The notes below the pieces were generated by a model, which saw only the letters and a list, made by a program, of their open reading frames with translations, did not search any database and was not told the DNA's origin. Below, in pieces: positions 46,509-55,112 of a stretch of DNA of 64,000 nucleotides; position 1 is the stretch's first letter; each line of letters begins with the position of its first letter. The position numbers and the translations under genes were made by a program. Source of the stretch: JACDAN01 sp963801855 (GTDB lineage Bacteria; Actinomycetota; Thermoleophilia; Gaiellales; Gaiellaceae); NCBI GenBank assembly GCA_963801855.1, contig CAWDGK010000002.1, positions 496,001-560,000 of the forward strand. Direction: 5' to 3'.

Positions 46509-46841
46509 ACGCGACCGGAGCGCGGGCCGAGCGTCGAGCGCGGCTCCACTATCTGCTGCGTGGCTATCGGTTGCTGGAGGCGAACTCCCGGCCGGGCGCG
46601 CGTGGAGGTCGACCTCATCCTGCGGCGCGGCCGGAAGCTCGTGTTCTGCGAGGTGAAGGCGAAGCTCGGCGAGCGGTTCGGCGATCCGGTCGAGATGGTG
46701 GGGTGGGAGAAGCAGCAGCGCCTGCGCCGGGCGGCGGAGTCCTGGCTGGCCGATCATCCCGAGGCCGCGGGGTGGGAGGTGCGCTTCGACGTCGTCGCGG
46801 TGACGCCGCGCGGAGTCCGGCGCGTGGCGAACGCGTTCTAG
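46505..46841 (+). CDS. yraN: UPF0102 (YraN) family endonuclease-like protein, frame interrupted
   Basis: N-terminal part GARAERRARLHYLLRGYRLL and C-terminal part VEVDLILRRGRKLVFCEVKA plus EKQQRLRRAAESWL belong to YraN (PD-D/ExK fold: D in VDLI, EVK). They are in two frames joined by a net +1 shift near 46595. The rnhB-yraN order is conserved in many bacteria. Possible Holliday-junction or nuclease role is unproven for the family. Confidence 0.82.
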
Positions 46842-46872
46842 GACTCCTCCGCGTCCCGGCGAAGGGGTTCCG

Positions 46873-47984
46873 GTGGCCCCGACACAGGAAGCGCTCTACG
46901 CCGAGATCGACCTCGAGCTCTCGTGGTCGGAGCACGAGCTTCCCGAGCGGGAGCGGACGAAGCACGTCCACCGGCTCCACCCCTACCTCGGGAAGTTCAT
47001 CCCGCAGCTCGTCGAGGCGCTGCTCGGCCGGTACGTCGTCGCCGGGGGCCGGGTGCTCGACCCGTTCGCCGGCTCGGGGACGACGCTCGTCCAGTCGCTC
47101 GAGAGCGGACGCGACGCGGTCGGGCGTCGACATCGCCGCCTTCAACTGTCTGCTCATGGGAGTCAAGACGCGGCGGTACGACCTCTTTGCGCTCGAGACG
47201 GAGATCCGCGAGGTCGTGCGGCGGGTCGAGGCATTCGACGGCGGCCCCAAGCCGACCGGCTATGCCGCCGAGTGGTTCGCGCCGCAGGCCGGTCGCGAGC
47301 TCCTCGCCTTCCGTGACCTGATCGGCGAGTACTTCCACGAGGACGTCCTTCGCGTCGTTCTGGCCCGTGCCGCGAGGTCGGCGCGCCGAACGCCGCACTA
47401 CGACCTCGACTTCCCGCGCACGCCGCAGCTGGAGCCGTACTGGTGCCACAAGCACAAGCGGATCTGCCGGCCGGTCGAGCGCGCCGAGCATTTCCTCCGC
47501 CGCTACGCGCTCGACACGCTCGCCAGGATCAAGGAGTTCTCGCGCGTGCGCGCGCGCGGGCGAGAGGCCGAGGTGCTGCACGACGACTCGCGTGAGATCG
47601 ACCTATCGCGGCCGCTTCGACGGAGTCGTGACCTCGCCGCCCTATCCAGGGCTGATCGACTACCACGAGCAGCATCGCTACGCCTACGAGCTCCTCGGAC
47701 TGGACGACCGGCGCGACGTCGAGCTCGGCGCCGCGGCCGGCGGGACGAGCGTCGCGGCCCTTGCCGCCTACGTCGAAGGGGTCGCTGCAGTCCTGGCACG
47801 CGCCAAGGGCTCGTTGCGGGCCCGCTCACCGGTCGTGATCGTGGTGCACGACCGGCGTGAGCTCTATCCGGAGATCCTGGATCGCGCCGGGTTGCGACTG
47901 GAGGAGCGCCTGCGACGGCACGTCAACCGGCGCACGGGCCGGCGAGCGGGCGAGTTCTACGAGGACATCCTCATCGCCCGGTAG
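46873..47984 (+). CDS. DNA methyltransferase of the N4/N6 type, frame interrupted twice
   Basis: SAM-binding motif I VLDPFAGSGTTLVQSLESGR is near the N-terminus; the catalytic motif FDGVVTSPPYPGLIDYHEQH (SPPY, typical of N4-cytosine or N6-adenine enzymes) lies ~200 residues later, with a recognition-like region containing YWCHKHKRICRPVERAEHF between. Order motif I - middle - motif IV corresponds to the alpha class. Two net +1 shifts (near 47125 and 47604) are needed to read it as ~369 residues. No restriction endonuclease is next to it; it sits inside rnhB-yraN-comM-dprA, where it is not usual. Confidence 0.75.
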
Positions 47985-48034
47985 CGGCGCGCTTTCGGCT
48001 CAAAGTCGTTCCAGACACGCGCGCGTTTCGCGCC

Positions 48035-48046
48035 TAGCGTCGGAAG
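48035..48046 (+). promoter_or_regulatory. Leaderless promoter -10 of comM
   Basis: TAGCGT (48035-48040) lies 6 bases before GTG 48047 in the 62-base gap after the methyltransferase gene; a GCGCGCG-rich segment just upstream may form a weak hairpin. Confidence 0.4.
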
Positions 48047-49507
48047 GTGCTCGGGCGCACCGTCACCCATGCCCTCGTCGGGCTCGAGGCTCGCAAGGTC
48101 GAGGTCGAGGCGCACCTCCAGAACGGCGTGCCCGGTCTCGCGATCGTCGGGCTCGCCGATCGTGCCTGCCAGGAGGCGAAGCACCGTGTGCGGAGCGGGA
48201 TCGCGTCCGCCGAGCTCGAGTGGCCCTCGCGCCGGATCACCGTCAACCTCGCGCCTGCCGGTCTCCGCAAGGAAGGCTCGGGGTTCGACCTGCCGATCGC
48301 GCTGGCGATCCTCGCCGCCTCGAGGCAGTTCCCGCCCGACCGGCTGGGGAGCCACGCAGCGATCGGCGAGCTCGCCCTGGACGGTCGACTGCGACCCGTG
48401 GCCGGTGTGCTCGTCGCTGCCGAGGGCGCGCGGCGAGCCGGCCTCGAACGGCTCCTGTGCGCGGCCGAGTCGGCGGCCGAAGCGGCGCTGGCCGGGATCG
48501 AGCCGATCCCTGCGAGGCACCTGGTGGAGGTCGTCGGGTACCTGCGCGGCGAGCACGAGCCGGAAGCGGTCGAACCGTTCTCGAACGGCGAGGCGCCACC
48601 GGTCGAGCTGCCCGACCTCGCCGACGTCCGCGGACAGGAGCGCGCGCGCCGAGCGCTCGAGCTCGCTGCGGCCGGCGGCCACAACCTCCTCCTCGCCGGG
48701 CCGCCGGGAATCGGGAAGTCGATGCTCGCTCGGAGGCTGCCCGGAATCCTCCCGCCTCTGACGCGGCAGGAAGCGCTCGAGGTCACCCGGATTCACTCCG
48801 TCGTCGGCCTCCTGTCGCGCGACCGCCCGCTGATGGATCAGCGGCCGTTCCGCGCGCCGCACCACAGTGCGTCGGTCGCGTCCATCGTGGGCGGAGGGTC
48901 CGGGCCCAAGCCGGGAGAAGCGACGCTCGCCCACCGCGGTGTTCTCTTCCTCGACGAGCTGCCCGAGTTCCAGCGACCCGTTTTGGAGTCGCTTCGGCAG
49001 CCGCTCGAGGACGGTGTCATCGCGGTCGCCCGGGTCGAGGGTCGCGCGGTGTTCCCCTCGCGGTTCCAGCTCGTTGCCTCGATGAACATGTGTCCCTGCG
49101 GCGGACGCGGCGATGCCGGCACCGAGTGTCAGTGCTCGCCCCAGCGCCTGGCGTCGTTCCGCGAGAAGCTGTCACGGGCGCTCCTCGACCGGTTCGACGT
49201 CGTCGTCGCTCTGCCGCGGCCCCGGGCGGCCGAGCTCGGAGGAGCCGCAGGCGAGTCGTCGGAGGCGGTCGGCCGGCGTGTCGCTGCCGCGCGCGTCCGG
49301 CTGGAACGCGAGGCTCCGCCGAGGACCGACGCGGCAACGGCTCTCCTGGATCGCGCCGTCGAGCGGCTTCCCCTCTCCGGTCGTGGGCGTGCCCGAGTAG
49401 CGCGGGTCGCTCGCACGATCGCGGCGCTCGCCGAGGCGGACGCTGTCGAAGAGGAGCACCTCGCAGAGGCGCTCGCCTATCGCTCTCCGCGAGAGCTCGC
49501 GCAATGA
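48047..49507 (+). CDS. comM: ComM/YifB family Mg-chelatase-like AAA+ ATPase
   Basis: ComM is a hexameric helicase that promotes branch migration in natural transformation. N-terminal Lon-protease-like domain (VEVEAHLQNGVPGLAIVGLA, GFDLPIALAIL), Walker A LLAGPPGIGKSMLARRLPG, Walker B GVLFLDELPEF, SMNMCPCGGRGDAGTECQCS (zinc-like Cys cluster) and a C-terminal helical domain. 486 residues, typical. ATGA overlap with dprA. Confidence 0.95.
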   Translation: MLGRTVTHALVGLEARKVEVEAHLQNGVPGLAIVGLADRACQEAKHRVRSGIASAELEWPSRRITVNLAPAGLRKEGSGFDLPIALAILAASRQFPPDRLGSHAAIGELALDGRLRPVAGVLVAAEGARRAGLERLLCAAESAAEAALAGIEPIPARHLVEVVGYLRGEHEPEAVEPFSNGEAPPVELPDLADVRGQERARRALELAAAGGHNLLLAGPPGIGKSMLARRLPGILPPLTRQEALEVTRIHSVVGLLSRDRPLMDQRPFRAPHHSASVASIVGGGSGPKPGEATLAHRGVLFLDELPEFQRPVLESLRQPLEDGVIAVARVEGRAVFPSRFQLVASMNMCPCGGRGDAGTECQCSPQRLASFREKLSRALLDRFDVVVALPRPRAAELGGAAGESSEAVGRRVAAARVRLEREAPPRTDAATALLDRAVERLPLSGRGRARVARVARTIAALAEADAVEEEHLAEALAYRSPRELAQ

Positions 49508-50349
49508 AGCTCGCACGGTCGGATCCGCGCTTTCCACCCCGGCTCAAGGCGATCTTCGATCCCCCGCCGGCGCTGTACCTTCGCGGCACCGGGGAAGCCG
49601 AATTGCTCGACTGCCGTGCCGTCGGGGTCGTGGGCGCTCGCTCGTGCTCCCCGTACGGCGCTCAGGTCGCGCGGATGCTGGGCCGTGACCTCACTGCGGC
49701 CGGCCTGCTGGTCGTGAGCGGCCTTGCCCGCGGTGTCGACGGTGAAGCTCACCGAGGAGCGCTCGAGGCCGGCGGGCCTACGGTCGGTGTGCTCGGTTGC
49801 GGGATCGACAGGGACTACCCGGCCGTGAACGCCGCCCTCTCGCGGCGCATGGAGGACGGTGGCCTCGTCGTCTCGGAGTACGAGCCCGGAGTCGAGCCGG
49901 CACCGTGGAGATTCCCGGCTCGCAACCGGATCATCGCCGGGCTGTGTGAGGCGGTCGTGGTCGTCGAGGCGCGTGAGCGCAGCGGGGCGCTGATCACCGC
50001 CGACTTTGCGCTGGAGGAGGGAAGGGAGGTTTTCGCCGTTCCCGGCGAGATCACGTCGTCGTTGTCTGCCGGCTCGAACGCGCTGCTGAAGCTCGGCGCG
50101 ACTCCGCTCACGGCAGTCGACGACGTGTTGGACGCGCTCGGGATCGAGCGGATCGCCGCATCAGCGGAGCCAGACGTCTCGGATGCCGCGCGGCGTGTCC
50201 TCGCCCTCGTTCGAGACGGGCCGTCGGGCGCCGACGAGCTCACGGGGCGTGCAGCACTCGACGCCGGGGCGATCAGCGTCGCTCTCACGGAGCTCGAGCT
50301 CGCGGGTCTCGTTGCCGCGGCGGACGGCGTGTTCAGGGCGGTGCGATGA
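49504..50349 (+). CDS. dprA: DNA processing protein DprA
   Basis: Loads RecA on incoming single-stranded DNA. Rossmann core with AVGVVGARSCSPYGAQVA, VVSGLARGVDGEAHRGALEA, VGVLGCGIDRDYPAVN, FPARNRIIAGLCEAVVVVEA and SGALITADFALEEGREVFAV; a C-terminal winged-helix domain (residues ~215-281) is also present. 281 residues, without the long N-terminal SAM-like domain. The comM-dprA pair suggests DNA uptake competence, but pilus genes are not in the window. Confidence 0.96.
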   Translation: MKLARSDPRFPPRLKAIFDPPPALYLRGTGEAELLDCRAVGVVGARSCSPYGAQVARMLGRDLTAAGLLVVSGLARGVDGEAHRGALEAGGPTVGVLGCGIDRDYPAVNAALSRRMEDGGLVVSEYEPGVEPAPWRFPARNRIIAGLCEAVVVVEARERSGALITADFALEEGREVFAVPGEITSSLSAGSNALLKLGATPLTAVDDVLDALGIERIAASAEPDVSDAARRVLALVRDGPSGADELTGRAALDAGAISVALTELELAGLVAAADGVFRAVR

Positions 50350-51494
50350 GCGGTGTCTACGATCGCGATGTGGCCATGTCTTTCTGGCTCGACGAGCCTG
50401 CTGACGCATTCGTCCGTCACGAGCACCCAGGGCCGGTCGACGTCGCAATCGTCGGTGGCGGCGTCACCGGCTGCTCGTGCGCGCTCACGCTCGCCGAAGC
50501 CGGTCTTCGCGTCCGGCTGTACGAGGCGCGCACGATCGCCTCCGGTGCCTCCGGGCGGAACGGAGGCTTCGCCCTGCGGGGCGGCGCGATGCCCTACGAC
50601 CAGGCGAGAGCGAGGTTCGGACCGGAACGCGCGTCAGCGTTCTGGAAGCTGACCGAGCGCTCGCTCGACCGGATGCAGGAGCTCGCGGGCGACGCGTTCC
50701 GGCGTGTCGGAAGCCTCCGGCTGGCCGCAGACGAAAAAGAGAGAGACGAGCTGCGTGCGGAACAAAACGCTCTTCGCGCGGATGGATTCGACGTCGAGTG
50801 GATCGACGAGTTGCCCGAGCGGCTCGCCGAGACCTACTACGGCGCGATCCTCCATCCGACCGACGGGGCGCTCTATCCGGCTCGCTGGGTCCGTCGACTG
50901 GCAGCACGGGCCGCCGAGGCTGGAGCCGAGTTACGCGAGAACGACCCGGTCGCGTCGCTGGACGGGCTCGACGCCGACCACGTCGTGATTGCGTCCGACG
51001 GCTACCCGAGCGGGCTCGTCGACGAGCTCGACGCCGTCGTACGGCCGACACGCGGCCAGGTCGTGACCACGGAGCCGCTGCCGGAGCTCCTGTACGGGCG
51101 TCCGCATTACGCGCGACAGGGGTTCGATTACTGGCAGCAGCTACCCGACGGCAGGCTGGTGGCCGGCGGTCGGCGAGACGTCGCGCTCGAGACGGAGTTC
51201 ACGCCTCACGAGGGAACGAGCGAGCCCGTGCAGGCTGCCCTCGAGGCCCTCGTCACCGATCTCGTCGGCCGCCTGCCGGCGATCACGCACCGCTGGTCGG
51301 GGATCTTCGGCATGTCGCCGGACGAGCTCCCGATCGTCGGCCAGGTTCCCGCCTGGCCCGGAGTCTGGGTCGCCCGCGGCTACTCCGGGCATGGAAACGT
51401 GCTCGGGCTCGCGTGCGGGCAGATGGTCGCGAACGCGATCCTCGGCCACCGCGAGCCCGAGCTCGAATTGTTCGATCCGGGCCGCCTGCTCTAG
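50346..51494 (+). CDS. FAD-dependent amino acid oxidase-type (DAO) oxidoreductase
   Basis: A 382-residue glycine/D-amino-acid-oxidase family flavoprotein: VAIVGGGVTGCSCALTLAEA, acidic VRLYEARTIASGASGRNGGF, and C-terminal FGMSPDELPIVGQVPAWPGV plus ARGYSGHGNVLGLACG. The N-terminal MSFWLDEP resembles the gamma-glutamylputrescine oxidase/PuuB group, so an amine is a likely substrate; this is not certain. ATGA overlap with dprA; stop CTAG is shared with the convergent VOC gene. Confidence 0.88.
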   Translation: MSGVYDRDVAMSFWLDEPADAFVRHEHPGPVDVAIVGGGVTGCSCALTLAEAGLRVRLYEARTIASGASGRNGGFALRGGAMPYDQARARFGPERASAFWKLTERSLDRMQELAGDAFRRVGSLRLAADEKERDELRAEQNALRADGFDVEWIDELPERLAETYYGAILHPTDGALYPARWVRRLAARAAEAGAELRENDPVASLDGLDADHVVIASDGYPSGLVDELDAVVRPTRGQVVTTEPLPELLYGRPHYARQGFDYWQQLPDGRLVAGGRRDVALETEFTPHEGTSEPVQAALEALVTDLVGRLPAITHRWSGIFGMSPDELPIVGQVPAWPGVWVARGYSGHGNVLGLACGQMVANAILGHREPELELFDPGRLL

Positions 51495-51863
51495 CTCTCG
51501 GTCTGGAGCCGGCGCGCTCTCGTCGGACTGCCAGAACGAGAAGGGATTGCCCTCGGTGTCCTGCGCGTGGACGAACCAGCCCATGCCCGGAACCGGCATC
51601 TTCTCCTCCGCCGACCCGCCGAGCTCCTGAACCTTGGCCGCTGCTGCGTCGACGTCCTCGGTGAGGAAGTAGACGACCAGACCGTTCTGGCCGGGCTGTC
51701 TCGGCATCAGCCCTCCGCCCGACTGGTCGCCGTTGTCGAACGTGTGGTACTCGAACGGCCCGTCATAGCTCTGAAACTCCACGTCGAACAGTGAGCCCCA
51801 GAACATGCGCGCTCGACCGGTGTCGTCCGCCGGTATCTCGAAGTGCACGACCTTCGCTGGCAT
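51491..51863 (-). CDS. VOC family (glyoxalase-like) protein, 3' end probably frame-shifted
   Basis: One VOC module: KVVHFEIPADDTGRARMFWG, YHTFDNGDQSGGGLMPR, LVVYFLTEDVDAAAAKVQEL and DTEGNPFSFWQSDESA, the usual end of this ~125-residue family. As read the frame runs on for ~115 residues antisense to the oxidoreductase gene (to 51141), which is implausible; a net +1 shift after FWQSDES brings it to TAG at 51493-51491, forming the shared CTAG stop. Excellent Shine-Dalgarno (GGAGGAGGAG) precedes ATG 51863. Confidence 0.75.
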
Positions 51864-51982
51864 GGATCTCCTCCTCCTCGACCCCAGAGTCGATATCGAT
51901 TCCTTGGACGCCGGAGAAGCTACTTGCGTTAGCGCTCCCGTTAGGAGCTCTCTGTGAGCGCTTCACCAACTCGATACCGGTG

Positions 51983-52466
51983 TCAGCCCTCCTCGGGCAG
52001 GGGCCCGACGTACTCGACGCCGTACTGCTGGGAAGCCGCTTTGACCTTCGATCCATCGATCGGTTCGAGCGGCGCCAAGCCTCCCGGCCGCGAAGGCAAC
52101 GTAATCTCTCGGTAGAACTGTCCGTGGCGCGGAGTCGTGAGGATCAGGTAGCGGGCAGTCTCCGATTCGACCCGGAACCCGTGCACGGTGCCGCCGGGCA
52201 GGTGGGCGAACGAGCCCGCGCGTGCCCGAATACCCTGATCGCCGACATAGAGCGTGATCTCTCCTTCGAGCACGTAAAACGACTCCATGTCGTCGCGATG
52301 CCTATGCAGCGGAACGGAATCCCCGCGTTTAGCCCCCTCGTCGACCAGTGCGAACGTTCCGCCGGTCTGCTCCCCCGTGGCGAGAAAGTACGCCGACGTC
52401 TCGCCCATCCAGCGGAGCTCAGCCTCTTCAGGCTGATGCAGATACGCGCCTTCCGAACCTTCCAAT
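51983..52466 (-). CDS. Cupin-domain protein
   Basis: A ~160-residue single-cupin protein with motif 1 PLHRHRDDMESFYVLEGEIT (His-His-Glu metal ligands) and motif 2 FAHLPGGTVHGFRVESE. It resembles quercetinase-like small cupins; substrate unknown. TTG 52466 is favoured because AGGAGG lies 5 bases upstream on the minus strand; a GTG at 52487 is possible. A 10-base repeat (CTCCCGTTAG) occurs on both sides of the gene, at 51935-51944 and 52495-52504. Confidence 0.8.
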
Positions 52467-52499
52467 GAGTCCTCCTGACTCGTCACTCCGCGTCTCCCG

Positions 52500-53105
52500 T
52501 TAGAGGGCTGGCGGCTCGGAAGGCTCCGTGGGCGGGAGCAGCAGGAGATGGCTTTCGACGATCGACTGCGCGACGTCGATGAGCTTGTGGCCGTTGCGCT
52601 GCGAGTGCTCCCGGAGCATCTCGAACGCCTTTTCGGCATTGACCGCGTGGCGGGCCATCAAGATCCCCTTCGCCTGTTCGATCGCGGCCCGGCGCCCGAA
52701 GGCACCCTGCAGGCTCTGGAACTCGGCGAAGCGCTGCAGGGTGATGTCGATCGCGCTTTGCAGCTCGTCCGGGCTCGTGTCGACGATGTAGGCGAAGACG
52801 CCACGCTTCGCCGCCTCGTGGACATAGGCGGGGTCTTTGGCCGAGAGCAGCGCGATTACGGGGCAAGCCGCCTCCCTGACGATCTGCGAGATCAGATCCA
52901 GCGCGTGCTCGGAGTGGGGCCCTAGCTCCACGAGGGCGACATCGGGCCGCTCGCGCGCGGTTACCGCCCCGACCTCCTTGACATCGATCTCGCGCGCGAT
53001 CACCTCGTGCCCGAGCCCAGCCACGATCCGCGCGAGGAGCTCCAACCCCTCACGCCTCTCGTTGGCGATCAGGACACGGAGATTTTGGGGCTCGACTTCA
53101 GCCAT
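52500..53105 (-). CDS. Response regulator with ANTAR RNA-binding domain
   Basis: Receiver-like N-terminal ~125 residues (LRVLIANERREGLELLARIV) lack the usual acidic pair and the phospho-acceptor is weak (DVALVELGPHSE), so this is a pseudo-receiver. The C-terminal ANTAR domain is clear: AAIEQAKGILMARHAVNAEK, AFEMLREHSQRNGHKLIDVA. ANTAR proteins bind two-hexaloop RNA hairpins and prevent termination. Target RNAs are not evident; the structured-looking leader at 53106-53321 is immediately upstream on the other strand. Confidence 0.88.
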   Translation of the reverse strand: MAEVEPQNLRVLIANERREGLELLARIVAGLGHEVIAREIDVKEVGAVTARERPDVALVELGPHSEHALDLISQIVREAACPVIALLSAKDPAYVHEAAKRGVFAYIVDTSPDELQSAIDITLQRFAEFQSLQGAFGRRAAIEQAKGILMARHAVNAEKAFEMLREHSQRNGHKLIDVAQSIVESHLLLLPPTEPSEPPAL

Positions 53106-53321
53106 CCGAAACAGCAGCTAGCGTGCGCCTAAGGGATAAGCCTATATGTGCCGAAGATAGGCGTACGGGGAGTCCCAGCAACTGACTCCTTGCGCCTTCG
53201 CGGGCTCACAAACCTAGCGGGCCGCGAAAAGGATCCGCCCTCAGCAGCGTAGGCCGGAGAAGTCGTCGACAGCCACATCCGTGTTGGCGACGAAGCCGCC
53301 CAGGCCGAGGAAAGGATCTGT
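53106..53321 (+). promoter_or_regulatory. 216-base 5' region of DUF3494 gene
   Basis: The longest gap in this part of the window. Visible: a possible -10 (TATATG in AAGCCTATATGTG, ~53141-53152), a GGAGTC/GACTCC stem (53169-53174 with 53184-53189, 9-base loop), and the GC-rich stretch CTAGCGGGCCGCGAAAAGG after it. AAAGGA shortly before ATG 53322 is the ribosome binding site. I could not match it to a known riboswitch; it could be an ANTAR target or simply a long leader. Confidence 0.35.
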
Positions 53322-54324
53322 ATGAAGCTCTTCAAGAACAAGGCTGATCGGACGCGTTCGCGCCCGGCCGGCAAGTCCGTCGGGCTCCGTTCGCTCGGCG
53401 TCCTCGTGACGCTCTCGATCGCAGGGTTCGCGCTCTCGTTCGCAGGGCTCGCGGGAAGCGCTGTCACCGCACAGGCAACCGTCAACCTCGGAAATGCCGA
53501 TTCGTTCGGCGCGCTCTCTTCCGCAGCGATGACGAACAACGGAGCCAACACCGTGGTTCACGGTGACATCGGCTCGTCGACCTCCATCGACATCGGAGTG
53601 ACGCATCCCGGTTACGGAGCCTACGGAGCCGGCACGTCGCAGCTTGCCAACGCGCAGGCCGCCCTGCTCACCGCTTACGACTTCGCCGAAGCGCAGGCAC
53701 CGAGCCAGCCCACGATCACGGGTGCAAATCTCGCCGGCCGCACGTTGACGCCGGGCGTCTACAACTCGACGTCGGGGATCCTGGTCGACGGTCCGATTCC
53801 GGTCACCCTCGACGGTGGCGGCGACCCGAACGCAGTCTTCATCTTCCAGGCCGCGAGCAGCGGCAACCTGATCGTCGAGTCCACGTCTTCGATGGTCTTC
53901 ACGAACGGTGCCCAGCCCTGCAACGTCTTCTGGAAGGTCAACTCGGCGTTCCTGAGGAACACGGGCCACACCTTCATCGGGACGATTCTGGCTCTGACGC
54001 AGATCACGCTCACGGAGAACATCACCGTGGAGGGCAGGGTCTTCGCGCGGAACGCCGACGTGACCTTCATCCACGACACGATCAACAAGCCCACGTGCGC
54101 CGCGTCGACGCCTCCCACAGGCACGACGACGGGATCGACCACCACAGGGCCGACCGGTACGACGACGACGCCGACCACGACGACACCGGCAAGGCCACGG
54201 CCCCGTCCGCGGCCCAAGCCCAAGCCGAACGCGCAACACTGCGAACCCGAACGCCACGCCTCCGGGAGTTCCGAGGCCTGGACAGAGTCGCCCGCCGATT
54301 CACCACGTGGGCCTCACGGGTTGA
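53322..54324 (+). CDS. Secreted DUF3494 (ice-binding-like) protein, frame interrupted near the end
   Basis: Signal peptide (LGVLVTLSIAGFALSFAGLA), then a DUF3494 domain: VNLGNADSFGALSSAAMTNN, VVHGDIGSSTSIDIG, the AYDFAEAQAPS and TPGVYNSTSGILVDG strands, FIFQAASSGNLIVESTS and GRVFARNADVTFIHDTI. DUF3494 folds as a beta-solenoid found in ice-binding and adhesion proteins. A Thr-rich then Pro/Arg/Lys-rich tail follows. A net +1 shift near 54228 gives a tail ending in HHVGLTG at TGA 54322-54324; without it the frame fuses to the next gene. Confidence 0.82.
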
Positions 54325-55110
54325 GGACTCGACTCGAATCAGGGTCTCCGAGCGGGCGGCGCAAGCCGTCCGCTCGGCCCTCGTTCGACGCCGGTCGCTC
54401 CAGAGCCGCATTCCTGACGGGACTCGTTCTCGTCGCCGCGGCCTGGACAGGCTCGGCAGCGACGAGCGACCAGACGCTGGCCGCCGCAAAGCCCAGACAG
54501 GAGCTCGCCGTCCTGCTCGGCTCACAGACAGCCCGGTCGAAGCCCGCTCTCCGTTCGGCTCGGGTAAGCCTCCTGCAGTCGCGGAGGCCCCTCACCGGCG
54601 TCCGAACAGTGCTCCCGGTGATCGGGCGCAAGAGAGACTCGAAGGGACGTCGCTGGATCCGCGTCAGGCTCCCTGGCCGCCCGAACGGCAGCACAGGCTG
54701 GATCCGCCGGCGCGGAACCTTCCCGATCCGAACCAGCTGGCACCTCGTCGTCGACACGTCAGCGCGGCGGGTCACTGCCTACAAGAACGGCCGGCGCGTC
54801 CGATCCTTCAAGGCGATCGTCGGTGCCGCTTCGACTCCGACCCCGCACGGCAGTTTCTTCATCGAGGAGACGATCAGGTTGCGAGCCAGAGCAGTCGGCG
54901 GTCCACTGGCTCTTGCGTTGAGCGCCCGCTCGAACGTGTTCCAGGACTTCGCAGGCGGCCCCGGCCAGATCGGGATCCACAGCCTGAGGAACGTCGGCGG
55001 CACGCTCGGTACAGCGGTTTCCCACGGCTGCGTGCGCATGGACGCCGGCGCGATCCGCTGGATCGTGGACCGCGTCACCCCCGGCGTGCACCGTCACCAT
55101 CACGAAGTAG
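54321..55110 (+). CDS. Secreted L,D-transpeptidase (YkuD), 3' end frame-shifted
   Basis: TTG 54321 overlaps the preceding TGA as TTGA. A twin-basic start and signal helix (AAFLTGLVLVAAAWTGSAAT) lead to an SH3-like region (ELAVLLGSQTARSKPALRSA, GRRWIRVRLPGRPNGSTGWI) and the YkuD domain: SWHLVVDTSARRVTAYKNGR, TPTPHGSFFIEE, IGIHSLRN and SHGCVRMDAGAIRWIVDRV with catalytic Cys. A net +1 shift near 55089 gives the normal YkuD end TVTITK and stop TAG 55108-55110. It should cross-link peptidoglycan or tether the DUF3494 neighbour's envelope layer. Confidence 0.82.
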
Positions 55111-55112
55111 GA

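Noticed and set aside
53106..53321. c-di-GMP or c-di-AMP riboswitch before the DUF3494 gene
   Set aside because: Some fragments look suggestive (ACAAACC, CGAAAAGG, GTAGGCCGG) but the order and pairing do not match either consensus that I can recall; needs a covariance-model search.
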